Shown here: positions 1 through 7,735 of the stretch, in pieces
Layout of the letters: each line of letters begins with the position of its first letter
Numbering within the stretch: position 1 is the first letter of the stretch
Assembly: GCA_011321895.1 (NCBI GenBank)
Contig: DROK01000256.1
Span: 1 to 24,000 of the forward strand
Direction of reading: 5' to 3'
DNA from: Thermodesulfatator atlanticus
GTDB lineage: Bacteria; Desulfobacterota; Thermodesulfobacteria; Thermodesulfobacteriales; Thermodesulfatatoraceae
Length of the DNA stretch: 24,000 nucleotides
The notes under the pieces: model-generated
What the model was told of the DNA's origin: nothing
The model's input: only the letters and a program-made list of their open reading frames with translations
Databases searched by the model: none
Program-made: the position numbers and the translations under genes

Positions 1-924
1 CCCCTTGGACGGGACATCTTCAAAATCCCACAGAGGGGTGGAGAGGTACCTTTCGCCTCCGTCAGGGAAAATTACCACGATCAGGCCTTCTTCCAGTTCT
101 TTGGCCAGCTCCAGGGCCCCGTAAAGGGCGGCCCCGGAACTCATCCCTACGAAGATCCCCTCTTCCCGGGCCAGTCTTCTGGTCAGGGCGAAGGCCTCTT
201 CGTCTGGGGCGTTTATGATGCGGTGGAGCAATTTTTTGTCAAAAATCCCTGGAGGGTAAGATTCTTTCATATTTTTTAGGCCCTGGATCTGGTGCCCGGG
301 ATAGGGTTCCACCCCGACCACCTTTACGTCCCGCCCCTGGTCTTTAAAAAAGCGGGCCAGCCCCATGAGGGTGCCTGTGGTGCCCATCCCGGCCACCACG
401 TGGGTGACCTTCCCCTCTGTATCCCGCCAGATTTCCGGAGCCGTACCGTGATAATGGGCTTGCCAATTGGCCGGGTTATTGAACTGGTCTGTCAGGTAAT
501 AGCGGTCCGGGTATTGGCGGGCCAGTTCGTAGACGGCTTCGATGGCACCGTCGGTCCCCTTTTCCGCAGGAGTAAGCAGGATCTCTGCCCCAAAGGCCCG
601 CATGATCTTCCGGCGCTCCACCGAGGCCCCTTCGCTCATGGCGATGAGACAGCGGTAACCTTTTACGGCGGAGACCAGGGCCAGCCCGATACCGGTGTTG
701 CCACTTGAGGCCTCTATGATGGTCTTTTCCCGGGTGAGTTCCCCGGTCTCTTCCGCCCTTTCGATCATAGAAAGGGCAATCCGGTCTTTCACCGAGCCCC
801 CGGGGTTTACCGCCTCGATTTTGGCAAGGATTTTTACCCTGGGGTTGGTACGCAGGCGTCTGATAGGGACTAACGGGGTATTACCGATCCGGTCTAAGAT
901 GTTTCCGTACTTTTTGGCGCGCAT
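1..924 (-). CDS. cysM: Cysteine synthase (O-acetylserine sulfhydrylase), CysK/CysM family, 3' end cut by window edge
   Basis: PLP-dependent beta-replacement enzyme that makes L-cysteine from an activated serine (O-acetylserine, possibly O-phosphoserine) and sulfide in the cytoplasm. The 308 visible codons start MRAKKYGNILDRIGNTPLV. The PLP-binding lysine is K46 in NPGGSVKDR, the substrate loop is SSGNTG at about 73-78, the phosphate-cradle glycines are in GMGTTGT, and a late MSSGAA motif contacts the cofactor. Family members are about 300-325 aa, so only a few C-terminal residues should be missing. ATG at 924 is chosen; an in-frame GTG at 945 is possible and neither has a strong Shine-Dalgarno. 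It lies 44 bp after the response regulator on the same strand and may be the last gene of that operon. CysK versus CysM, and the exact acceptor substrate, cannot be settled by eye. Confidence 0.93.
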   Translation of the reverse strand, partial: MRAKKYGNILDRIGNTPLVPIRRLRTNPRVKILAKIEAVNPGGSVKDRIALSMIERAEETGELTREKTIIEASSGNTGIGLALVSAVKGYRCLIAMSEGASVERRKIMRAFGAEILLTPAEKGTDGAIEAVYELARQYPDRYYLTDQFNNPANWQAHYHGTAPEIWRDTEGKVTHVVAGMGTTGTLMGLARFFKDQGRDVKVVGVEPYPGHQIQGLKNMKESYPPGIFDKKLLHRIINAPDEEAFALTRRLAREEGIFVGMSSGAALYGALELAKELEEGLIVVIFPDGGERYLSTPLWDFEDVPSKG

Positions 925-968
925 GATAAACTTACTACCTAACACATTGAGGCGTAAGTAAAAACCTC

Positions 969-2339
969 TTAAGGCTCCTCAAGCCCATATTTGGCCAATT
1001 TGTAGCGCAGGACCCTTTCCGAAATACCCAGCATTTCTGCGGCCCGGGTTTTGACCCCGTGGGCCTCTTTCATGGCCTTTTTGATACGCTGTTTTTCCAG
1101 ATAAGCCACCGCTTCGGGCAGGGGTAAATTTTCCAGCAGGGAGGAAGGCTCCCCCCGGGGTTCCTGCATCAGGAAGGGGAGGTCTTCCTTGGTGATTACT
1201 TCGTTTTCCGCCAGGATGACTGCCCGTTCGATGATATTTTCCAGTTCCCGCACGTTTCCCGGAAAATGGTAAGAAAGGAGGGCCTCAAGGGCCTCCCGGC
1301 TAAAGTCCCGGATGGTTTTATGGTGTTTGTGGGCGAATTTCTGGAGAAAAAAGCGGGCAAGGGGCCAGATATCCTCACGACGCTCACGTAGCGGCGGGAT
1401 CTTTAACGTAAACACGTTGAGTCGCCAGAAGAGGTCTTCGCGAAAGGCCCCTTTGTTGACCATTTCTTCCAGATCTTTGTTGGTGGCGGCCAGGATACGC
1501 ACGTCTACCCTGATTTCCTTAAGACCTCCCACCCGCCTGATGGTACCGTCCTGAAGGACTCTCAGGAGCTTGGCTTGCAGGGGCAGGGGCAGGTCGCCGA
1601 TCTCGTCCAGGAAGAGGGTCCCTTCGTGGGCCAGTTCAAAGAGGCCGGGTTTGGCCCGGTCAGCCCCGGTAAAAGCCCCGCGTTCGTGCCCGAAAAGCTC
1701 CGATTCCAGCAGGCCCTCGGGAATGGCCGCGCAATTTATCTTCAAAAAAGGCTTTTTGGCCCGGGGACTTGCCCGGTAAATGAGGTTGGCCAAGACCTCT
1801 TTGCCGGTTCCGGATTCTCCCAGGATAAGGACGGTGGCGTCGGTTTGGGCCACTTTGGCCGCCAGCCGCAGGACTTCTTTCATGCCAGCACTTTCAGCCA
1901 CAATATCGGTGATCTGGGGCTCAGAAAGTTCCGCCACCGTGGCCTTTAGGAGTTCCACTTCCTTTTGGAGCCGGAGTTCCTTAAGGGCCTTTTCGATGAT
2001 CAGGAGGAGTTCTTCCAGATTTACGGGCTTGGTAAGATAGTGGTAGGCTCCCCTTTTGATGGCCTCCACCGCCCGTTCCACCGTGGCGAAAGCGGTGAGC
2101 ATGATCACCTGGGTCAGGGGTTTTTCTCTCTTGAGTTCAGTCAAAAAGGTCAGGCCATCCTGGTCGGGTAGCCGCCAATCAAGGAGGATTATATCAAAGG
2201 GTTTTTGGGCCAGGTGCTTTTTGGCCTCCGCCACGCTATAGGCCTTATCCACCTCGAAACCTTTATGGGCCAGATATTCCGCCAAAATCCTGGCCTGGGT
2301 TTCGTCGTCTTCAACGATGAGGAGAGGCGTCTTTTTCAT
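969..2339 (-). CDS. Sigma54-dependent response regulator, NtrC/ZraR/AtoC type
   Basis: A 456-aa cytoplasmic transcription activator that should work with RNA polymerase-sigma54. Residues 1-120 form a receiver with acidic residues E10-D12, phospho-acceptor D54 in LLDWRLPD and K104. Residues about 145-375 are the AAA+ domain: Walker A GESGTGKE at 174-181, the sigma54-contacting GAFTGA loop at 221-226, and Walker B LFLDE with D245/E246. A Fis-type helix-turn-helix occupies about 415-455 (KTRAAEMLGISERVLRYKL). All key residues are intact. Its start lies inside the end of the sensor kinase gene (29-bp overlap), so the two form a cognate, translationally coupled pair. The signal and regulon are not evident; a sigma54-like promoter at 4420-4435 is a candidate target. 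Confidence 0.96.
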   Translation of the reverse strand: MKKTPLLIVEDDETQARILAEYLAHKGFEVDKAYSVAEAKKHLAQKPFDIILLDWRLPDQDGLTFLTELKREKPLTQVIMLTAFATVERAVEAIKRGAYHYLTKPVNLEELLLIIEKALKELRLQKEVELLKATVAELSEPQITDIVAESAGMKEVLRLAAKVAQTDATVLILGESGTGKEVLANLIYRASPRAKKPFLKINCAAIPEGLLESELFGHERGAFTGADRAKPGLFELAHEGTLFLDEIGDLPLPLQAKLLRVLQDGTIRRVGGLKEIRVDVRILAATNKDLEEMVNKGAFREDLFWRLNVFTLKIPPLRERREDIWPLARFFLQKFAHKHHKTIRDFSREALEALLSYHFPGNVRELENIIERAVILAENEVITKEDLPFLMQEPRGEPSSLLENLPLPEAVAYLEKQRIKKAMKEAHGVKTRAAEMLGISERVLRYKLAKYGLEEP

Positions 2340-3594
2340 GGTCTTTTTCTATTCCAGGAAAACATATCTTAAAACAGGCACCCCCCAAAGGGCTGTCCTC
2401 TAAAGATACCCGCCCCCCGTGGGCTTCGGCAATTTGGCGGACCAAATAGAGCCCCAGGCCGAACCCGCTCTCTTTGGTAGTGTAAAAGGGCTTAAAAAGG
2501 TGCTTTTTCTCTTCTTCGGAAAGCCCGGGGCCGGAGTCTTCTACGATGAAACAGACGCCATCTTTCTCCAAAGAGAGGCGTAAAACTATCTTTCCTCCCG
2601 CAGGCGTGGCCTCTAAGGCGTTGCGTAAGAGGTTTTCCACGGCCCGCAAAACCCAGCGCCTGTCTACCCGGAGTTTGACGTTGAGTTTGACGTTGGGGCC
2701 CGGTTCAAGCTGCAGGGTCAGACCGAGGGCCCTGGCTTTGGGCTGAAACCTGAGGGCCAGTTCTTTTAGGATCTCCTGGGCCTCGACCAACTCCGGTCTT
2801 ATCTCGAAGCCCTTGGCGTAGGAGAGCAGCTCTTCTGTGAGTTCGGTAAGACGTTGGGCTTCCCGGTTTACGCTTTCCAGCAATTCCGGGCTCAGGTGCC
2901 TGGTCTCACGCATGAGCTGCAGCGCCATAACGATGCTGTTTAGAGGGTTTCTTATTTCATGCGCCACCATTGCGGCTATTTTTCCCATGGTAGCCAGTTT
3001 TTCCGAGGCCGAAAGCCTTCTTTCCAGTTCTTCCTGACGACGGGCCAGCTTTTCAACGTAATAAAGACCGGCCCCCAGCAGGGCCCCTCCGGCCAAAAGG
3101 ATGCAAAAGCTCAAAAAGAGGAGGTTTCTGAAGGCCTTCTTTTCAAAAGAGACATCCACCCCCAGGAGGAGGAAGAAATGGCGATCCGGTAAGGCTTCAA
3201 ACTTGTTACATACGTAACGCACCTCTTTCTTTTCAAACCCCCGGTAACACCGTTTAAACACCCCGGGTGGCAGTTCAAAATTGGTGGGAAAGGTATTCAA
3301 TAATATTCGTCCCTTCTCCTCCACGATGACCCCTACCAGATGAGGCTGACTCTGCAATTCGTCCGTAAGCCAGGCGAGGTCTTTGAGATAGTCGGGGACT
3401 TCAGGCAGGAGGGCAATGGTCTCTACGTAAGCGGTGATCCTGGCCCCCAGAAAGTTAAGGGCACTCTGGGCCTTAAGGGCGATGTTTTTTTGGATTACCT
3501 GGTGGAAGTAAGAAATTTCTACGAGGAGGGAGATAAGCAGGACACTTAACGCCAGAAAGAATATGCTGCTTGCCTGAGAAAGAAAGGATTTCAT
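2311..3594 (-). CDS. Membrane sensor histidine kinase, NtrB/ZraS type
   Basis: A 427-aa inner-membrane histidine kinase, presumably the phosphodonor of the sigma54 activator encoded next. TM1 is about 9-29 and TM2 about 157-180. They bracket a periplasmic sensor region of about 125 residues with two cysteines, C116 and C129, close enough for a disulfide or a metal site. No HAMP domain is obvious. The phospho-acceptor is H212 in MVAHEIRNPLNS. The HATPase_c domain shows the N box NLLRNALEA (about 321-329), the G1 box VEDSGPGL (about 351-358) and the G2 box GFGLGL (about 377-382). The start codon overlaps the stop of the upstream gene as TGATG and the 3' end overlaps the regulator by 29 bp. Both point to one operon. 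The ligand is unknown. Confidence 0.94.
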   Translation of the reverse strand: MKSFLSQASSIFFLALSVLLISLLVEISYFHQVIQKNIALKAQSALNFLGARITAYVETIALLPEVPDYLKDLAWLTDELQSQPHLVGVIVEEKGRILLNTFPTNFELPPGVFKRCYRGFEKKEVRYVCNKFEALPDRHFFLLLGVDVSFEKKAFRNLLFLSFCILLAGGALLGAGLYYVEKLARRQEELERRLSASEKLATMGKIAAMVAHEIRNPLNSIVMALQLMRETRHLSPELLESVNREAQRLTELTEELLSYAKGFEIRPELVEAQEILKELALRFQPKARALGLTLQLEPGPNVKLNVKLRVDRRWVLRAVENLLRNALEATPAGGKIVLRLSLEKDGVCFIVEDSGPGLSEEEKKHLFKPFYTTKESGFGLGLYLVRQIAEAHGGRVSLEDSPLGGACFKICFPGIEKDHEKDASPHR

Positions 3595-3941
3595 CAGGGT
3601 TTACGGCGCCATAAGGGAAGACCGCATTCGTCCCTGATAAAGAGGCGCGTCTTGGGAGTTTCAATGGCTATGGGAAAAATGAGTTTCCCCTTTTGGATGC
3701 CCACCACTTTGACCCGGGTGCCTTCCCTGAGGTGATAACCCCTTTCTTTCCAAAACCAATAGGGACCCAGACGGATGCGGTAAATCTGCCCGTTTTCCCC
3801 TTTTATAAGGGCGATGGGGTGCCTTATCTCCACAAGCTGGCCCTCAACCACCACTCTGGGCTGGGGGGAGCAACGGTCCGCGGCATATCCCCAGGGGAGC
3901 CACCAAACCAGTATGACGGTTACCAGGATAAATTTTCTCAT
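3594..3941 (-). CDS. Secreted OB-like small protein of unknown function, first gene of the two-component operon
   Basis: A 115-aa protein starting MRKFILVTVILVWWLPWGYA, a Sec signal peptide probably cleaved after GYA. A longer reading frame starts at 3998, but ATG 3941 is preferred because the signal peptide begins there and a GGAAAAAGAG stretch lies just upstream. The mature part is strand-rich and carries the pattern IRLGPYWFW...GYHLREGTRVKVVG...RDECGLPLW. I associate this with a small OB-fold-like family (VhLGP.wyl...G..VtvtG...RD..G.P.W), sometimes annotated as MamS-like. It has two cysteines, one at the mature N terminus. It shares one base with the sensor kinase start, so co-expression is near certain. 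It could be a periplasmic partner of the sensor; that is inference only. Confidence 0.75.
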   Translation of the reverse strand: MRKFILVTVILVWWLPWGYAADRCSPQPRVVVEGQLVEIRHPIALIKGENGQIYRIRLGPYWFWKERGYHLREGTRVKVVGIQKGKLIFPIAIETPKTRLFIRDECGLPLWRRKP

Positions 3942-4011
3942 CTCTTTTTCCAATATAGCAGATTTCGGGCCGAAAAGACGATACCTCAAACAAAACAACC
4001 AAGATTTCCAT

Positions 4012-4046
4012 CGACATTTTTGTCCCGGCCCCCTTTAAAAATGTCG
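4012..4046. repeat. Perfect 10-bp inverted repeat upstream of the two-component operon
   Basis: CGACATTTTT at 4012-4021 is exactly complementary to AAAAATGTCG at 4037-4046, with a 15-base spacer. It lies 71 bp upstream of the first gene of the minus-strand operon. It could be an operator, a transcript leader hairpin or a terminator. The stem is AT-rich and there is no T-run outside the arms, so an intrinsic terminator is the weakest reading. Confidence 0.5.
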
Positions 4047-4207
4047 TACCCCTGAAGCTTGAGCCCCCTTCATTTTGGCAAAGCCGTTTCTTGAAATAGC
4101 TTGTTCCTGTTCGAGACGGCGGAAGAAGCCGTAATCCTTCTATTAATGGGAGCATTTTTTGGCCGACATGCTCAGTCGTACTTGTTGTCATCACAAACCC
4201 CCTGTTA

Positions 4208-4348
4208 GTCATCGCGACCCCCTGACACGTTTTTAAATGTGTCAGGGGGGATGGCGATCTCAGATCGCCACGGCTCTTGCCAAGGCCTCGCGACAGGGAT
4301 TGCTTCCCCCTGTCGTGATGATTTAACCACGACAGGGGTCGCAATGAC
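4208..4348. repeat. REP/MITE-like element with near-perfect 14-bp terminal inverted repeats
   Basis: Ends are GTCATCGCGACCCC (4208-4221) and GGGGTCGCAATGAC (4335-4348), complementary at 13 of 14 positions. Inside are four hairpins: 4218-4228 with 4239-4249 (11 bp), TGGCGATCT/AGATCGCCA at about 4252-4270, 4291-4298 with 4308-4315 (8 bp), and 4307-4317 with 4328-4338 (11 bp). The last two share bases, so they cannot form together. The phrase 'GTCATTGCGA...GGCTCTTGCCAAGGCCTCGCGACAGGG' resembles dispersed intergenic palindromes seen in many Deltaproteobacteria. No coding sequence is present. It is a single copy in this window. Confidence 0.65.
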
Positions 4349-4476
4349 TGAAGGGCTGATGCAGGCTCTAACGTAATAGATAAGATGTCGACTATTTGAT
4401 GACCCCATTAATAATAAATCGGCACGCGCTTTGAATATATAACCCCGTAGAAATCGGCAAATTAAAGGAGGGCGCC
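4349..4476 (+). other. Gene-free leader/promoter stretch before the glycine-zipper lipoprotein gene
   Basis: With the preceding repeats this completes the 535-bp gene-free stretch between 3941 and 4477. It is AT-rich from about 4370. The only signals I can point to are the sigma54-like site at 4420-4435, a TATATA stretch at 4436-4441 without a good -35 partner, and the AAAGGAGG ribosome binding site just before 4477. Confidence 0.5.
4420..4435 (+). promoter_or_regulatory. Sigma54-like (-24/-12) promoter, imperfect
   Basis: CGGCACG at 4420-4426, four bases, then TTGAA at 4431-4435. The spacing (GG, ten bases, then the -12 pair) equals the TGGCACG-N4-TTGCW consensus, but the -12 GC is GA here. 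It would start transcription near 4446, 31 bases before the lipoprotein gene. A sigma54 activator gene 2.1 kb away gives context. The -12 mismatch is at an important position, so confidence is limited. Confidence 0.4.
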
Positions 4477-4899
4477 ATGAGAAGACTAAGCGGTTTGTTC
4501 TTTATTTTGGCCCTGTTGGTCACCCTGGCCAATTGTACCACTACCCAACAAAACGCTTCTTATCAGGGAGCGGGGCTGGGGGCGGCGGTAGGAGCCGCAG
4601 CCGGGGCCCTTCTTGATGACGACAACCCGTGGCGGGGAGCGGTGATAGGGGCTGCCGCCGGGGCGGTCTTGGGAGGAGGGATTACGGAGATCAGCAAAAG
4701 GGCGAGTCAGGATGCGGCTGCCAATAACCGTCCGGTGGTTTACACCCAGGGGAATACGGTGGTGGAGGCCACGCCCTTGGCCTACAACCAGCACACCAAG
4801 TGTCATAAGATACGCAAACGGGTCTGGCGCCACGGTCGTTTGGTGCAGGACCGTGTCGAAGAAGTGTGTGAAGGGGAAAAGATCAGTAATACCTATTAA
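4477..4899 (+). CDS. Glycine-zipper outer-membrane lipoprotein
   Basis: A 140-aa lipoprotein with a signal peptide ending in the lipobox LANC (lipidated C20). It is followed by two glycine/alanine-zipper helices, about 31-46 (GAGLGAAVGAAAGALL) and about 54-69 (GAVIGAAAGAVLGGG), separated by the acidic DDDNPW turn. This is the 'glycine zipper 2TM / YMGG-like' architecture of small envelope proteins. The C-terminal half is basic and contains two cysteines (C109 and C132). The start is fixed by the strong AAAGGAGG ribosome binding site. The gene is monocistronic in appearance, with a sigma54-like site upstream and a hairpin downstream. Family members are linked to outer-membrane integrity; the exact role is not known. 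Confidence 0.88.
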   Translation: MRRLSGLFFILALLVTLANCTTTQQNASYQGAGLGAAVGAAAGALLDDDNPWRGAVIGAAAGAVLGGGITEISKRASQDAAANNRPVVYTQGNTVVEATPLAYNQHTKCHKIRKRVWRHGRLVQDRVEEVCEGEKISNTY

Positions 4900-4924
4900 C
4901 CGGTCCGCCCGAGCTCCTTACCAG

Positions 4925-4948
4925 GCCCCGGATGAATTCCGGGGCTTT
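4925..4948 (+). terminator. Hairpin after the lipoprotein gene, possible intrinsic terminator
   Basis: GCCCCGGA (4925-4932) and TCCGGGGC (4938-4945) form a perfect 8-bp GC-rich stem with loop TGAAT, followed by only TTT. It sits 25 bp after the lipoprotein stop and 33 bp before xerC. The short T-tract makes termination partial or doubtful. Confidence 0.5.
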
Positions 4949-4980
4949 ACGAATTTCTTCCCACCGCTTACCCTACAAAC

Positions 4981-5868
4981 ATGTCACTTGAAGAATTCTG
5001 TAGGTATTTGAAGGAGGAAAAAGGGGTCTCACCGCATACGCTCCGCGCTTACCAAACAGATCTCGCCAGGTTTGCGGCCTTTCTAGGGGGAGAGCCAGAA
5101 AAAGCCACCCTGGCTCAGACCAGGGTTTTTTTGGCCCAGGAGGCCAAAAAGGTTTCTAAGACCACTCTGGCCCGGAGGTTAGCGAGTCTTAAGGCCTACT
5201 TCAGGTTTCTCAAGAAGAGAGGGAAGCTCAAAGACGAAAGGCTCCTTTACCTGCGTGGCCCCAAACTGGCGCAGCGTCTTCCCCGGGTACTTACCGTGGA
5301 CGAGATCTTCGCCTTAGTGAACGCCCCGAAAGGAGACGACTTTTTGGCCTTGAGGGACAGGGCCATTTTGGAACTCTTATACGGGGCCGGGTTGAGGGTC
5401 TCTGAGCTGGTATCCCTTAAGTTGTCTCAGTTATCCCTTGAGCTTCGCGTGGTGAGAGTCAAAGGGAAAGGGAGTAAGGAAAGGCTGGCCCCTTTCGGGC
5501 GCGAGGCGCAAAAGGCCCTCCGGCTTTATCTGGAAGCCCGGGAGGCCCTGCTCAAAAAGAGAAAAAAAGAAAGTCCTTATCTCTTTCTCAACTACCGGGC
5601 AGGCCCGCTTACCGCACGCAGCGTCCACCGTCTGATAAAGAAGTACGCCTTATTTTTGGGGTTGCCAGCGGTTTCCCCCCACACCCTGCGCCACTCCTTC
5701 GCCACGCACCTGCTGGAAGCCGGGGCGGATCTAAGGAGTATCCAGGAGATGCTCGGGCACGCCCGGCTTTCTACCACCCAACGTTACACCCATCTTGATT
5801 TTTCTCATTTAGCGAGCATTTATGATGAAGCACATCCCCGTGCCAAAAAGAAAGGGAAGAGATCATGA
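4981..5868 (+). CDS. xerC: Tyrosine recombinase XerC (XerC/XerD family)
   Basis: A 295-aa site-specific recombinase that resolves chromosome dimers at dif, acting with a partner Xer. The N-terminal SAM-like DNA-binding domain covers about 1-85 ([17 protein letters not shown]). The catalytic domain has every active-site residue: R139 in [10 protein letters not shown]163 in [10 protein letters not shown]234 and R237 in [11 protein letters not shown]260 in [10 protein letters not shown] and the nucleophile Y269 in RYTH. There is no visible Shine-Dalgarno before ATG 4981 and no better upstream start. It overlaps hslV by 4 bp (ATGA). The xerC-hslV-hslU order matches the codV-clpQ-clpY cluster of Firmicutes, which favours XerC over XerD or an integrase. 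Confidence 0.94.
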   Translation: MSLEEFCRYLKEEKGVSPHTLRAYQTDLARFAAFLGGEPEKATLAQTRVFLAQEAKKVSKTTLARRLASLKAYFRFLKKRGKLKDERLLYLRGPKLAQRLPRVLTVDEIFALVNAPKGDDFLALRDRAILELLYGAGLRVSELVSLKLSQLSLELRVVRVKGKGSKERLAPFGREAQKALRLYLEAREALLKKRKKESPYLFLNYRAGPLTARSVHRLIKKYALFLGLPAVSPHTLRHSFATHLLEAGADLRSIQEMLGHARLSTTQRYTHLDFSHLASIYDEAHPRAKKKGKRS

Positions 5869-6389
5869 AAGGGACAACCATTTTGGCCATTAGAAAGGAC
5901 GGCAAGGTAGTTGTAGCTGGAGACGGACAGGTCACCCTGGGTGAGACCATCCTCAAGCATAAGGCCCGCAAAGTGCGACGTCTTTACCACAACCGGGTCA
6001 TTGTGGGGTTCGCCGGGGCCACGGCAGACGCCCTTACTTTGTTCGAACGGCTGGAGAAGAAACTCGAGGAATACGGGGGGCAGCTGGTCCGGGCGGTGGT
6101 GGAACTGGCCAAGGACTGGCGTACCGAAAGGACCTTGAGACGCCTTGAGGCCATGCTCATCGCCTGTGACAAAAACCACATGTTTTTGCTCTCAGGGGCC
6201 GGAGACGTCATGGAGCCGGACGAGGAGGTCCTGGCCATCGGCTCAGGGGGCAGCATCGCTTTGGCTGCGGCCAAGGCCCTTTTGGCGCACACCGACCTAT
6301 CTCCGCGTGAAATAGCGGTTGAGGCTTTGAAGATTGCGGCCTCTATTTGTGTTTACACTAACGAACAGGTGGTAGTGGAAGAACTTTAA
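5865..6389 (+). CDS. hslV: ATP-dependent protease proteolytic subunit HslV (ClpQ)
   Basis: A 174-aa N-terminal-nucleophile peptidase that forms the double hexameric chamber of the HslUV protease. The N terminus [24 protein letters not shown] has the catalytic threonine after a three-residue propeptide (MKG), as in thermophile homologues, followed by the GDGQVT strand. The Na+/active-site loop ([21 protein letters not shown]) and the C-terminal [14 protein letters not shown] are typical. Its length is normal. It is translationally coupled to xerC through ATGA and lies 10 bp before hslU. Confidence 0.97.
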   Translation: MKGTTILAIRKDGKVVVAGDGQVTLGETILKHKARKVRRLYHNRVIVGFAGATADALTLFERLEKKLEEYGGQLVRAVVELAKDWRTERTLRRLEAMLIACDKNHMFLLSGAGDVMEPDEEVLAIGSGGSIALAAAKALLAHTDLSPREIAVEALKIAASICVYTNEQVVVEEL

Positions 6390-6399
6390 GGAGGGTTGT

Positions 6400-7734
6400 A
6401 TGAAGGCTTTGACCCAGCAGGAGCTTACTCCTCGCCAGATAGTAGCGGAGCTTGACAAATACATTATCGGGCAGGAAAAAGCAAAGAGGGCGGTGGCCAT
6501 CGCTTTAAGAAACCGCTGGCGCAGACAGCAGGTGCCCCCACCCCTTTCAGAAGAGATTTATCCCAAAAACATTATCCTTATTGGCCCCACCGGGGTGGGC
6601 AAAACAGAGATCGCCCGCCGGCTGGCACGTCTTTCCAATTCCCCCTTCCTCAAAGTAGAAGCCACCAAGTTTACCGAGGTGGGTTACGTGGGCCGGGACG
6701 TGGAATCCATGATTCGCGACCTGGTCCATATTGCCGTGGAAATGGTACGGGAAGAAGAACAGAAAAGGGTCCAGGAGAAAGCGGCTTATCTGGCGGAAGA
6801 ACGGGTGCTTGATCTGCTTCTCCCGGTCACTGAGGCGGAGAGTACCAGTCTTTCTGCCACCCGGGAAAAGTTCAGGGAGAAACTCAGGCGGGGAGAGCTG
6901 GACGATAAATACGTGGAAATCGAGCTTTCCACCAAACCCACCCCCATGGTGGAGGTCTTTGCCGCGGCGGGGCTTGAAGATTTAGAACAGCAGCTGCGGG
7001 ATATGATGGGGAATCTCTTCCCCCGCCGGCCGAAACGCAAACGCATGAAGGTCAAAGAGGCCCTGGAACTCTTAAAACAGGAAGAGGCCAATAAACTCAT
7101 CGATATGGACAAGGTCACCAAGGAAGCCATCAGACGGGTTGAGACCAGCGGGATCATTTTTATCGATGAGATTGACAAAATCGCCGCCCGCACCGGTGGG
7201 GGTAGCACCCCTGATGTTTCACGGGAAGGAGTGCAGCGGGACCTCCTGCCCATCGTGGAAGGGACTACGGTCAACACCCGCTACGGCATGGTGCGCACGG
7301 ACCACATCCTTTTTATCGCCAGCGGCGCCTTCCACGTGGCCAAACCCTCTGACCTGATCCCGGAACTCCAGGGGCGGTTTCCCATCCGGGTGGAACTTGA
7401 TCCCTTAACCGAAGAGGATTTTGTGCGCATTCTCACCGAACCTGAAAACGCCCTGGTCAAACAATACAAAGCCCTTCTGGCCACCGAGGGAGTGACCCTG
7501 GAATTTACCCCCGAGGGGGTAGCAGAAATCGCCCGTATCGCTTACGAAGTAAACGAGCAGACCGAGAACATCGGGGCCCGCAGGCTCTACACGGTGATGG
7601 AAAAACTCCTGGAGGACATTTCTTTTGAGGCGCCGGACGTGGCCCCCACCAAAGTGGTGATTACGGCGGAATACGTACGGGAAAAACTGGCCAATATTGC
7701 ACGAGACCTGGATCTGAGTCGCTTTATCCTCTGA
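6400..7734 (+). CDS. hslU: ATP-dependent protease ATPase subunit HslU (ClpY)
   Basis: A 444-aa AAA+ unfoldase that feeds substrates to HslV. Walker A is GPTGVGKTE at 62-70, the pore loop GYVGRD is at 95-100 and the intermediate (I) domain runs about 105-230. Walker B is [10 protein letters not shown] with D256/E257, the sensor region is [11 protein letters not shown], and the conserved [23 protein letters not shown] lies in the C-terminal lid. The protein ends SRFIL, close to the C-terminal tail that docks into and activates HslV. The start follows AAGGAGGGTTGT. Its stop is one base before the next start codon, so it is co-transcribed with the radical SAM gene. Confidence 0.98.
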   Translation: MKALTQQELTPRQIVAELDKYIIGQEKAKRAVAIALRNRWRRQQVPPPLSEEIYPKNIILIGPTGVGKTEIARRLARLSNSPFLKVEATKFTEVGYVGRDVESMIRDLVHIAVEMVREEEQKRVQEKAAYLAEERVLDLLLPVTEAESTSLSATREKFREKLRRGELDDKYVEIELSTKPTPMVEVFAAAGLEDLEQQLRDMMGNLFPRRPKRKRMKVKEALELLKQEEANKLIDMDKVTKEAIRRVETSGIIFIDEIDKIAARTGGGSTPDVSREGVQRDLLPIVEGTTVNTRYGMVRTDHILFIASGAFHVAKPSDLIPELQGRFPIRVELDPLTEEDFVRILTEPENALVKQYKALLATEGVTLEFTPEGVAEIARIAYEVNEQTENIGARRLYTVMEKLLEDISFEAPDVAPTKVVITAEYVREKLANIARDLDLSRFIL

Positions 7735-7735
7735 T

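Noticed and set aside
3942..3998. Upstream start (ATG 3998) for the secreted OB-like protein
   Set aside because: It adds 19 charged residues ahead of a textbook signal peptide that starts at ATG 3941 with its own purine-rich site.
3844..4344. Minus-strand open frame of 166 codons across the gene-free stretch
   Set aside because: It runs through the inverted-repeat nest and into the secreted OB-like gene in another frame. The product is low-complexity and resembles no protein, and there is no ribosome binding site.
4208..4348. CRISPR array or insertion sequence
   Set aside because: There are no regularly spaced direct repeats and no transposase frame; only palindromic stems are present.
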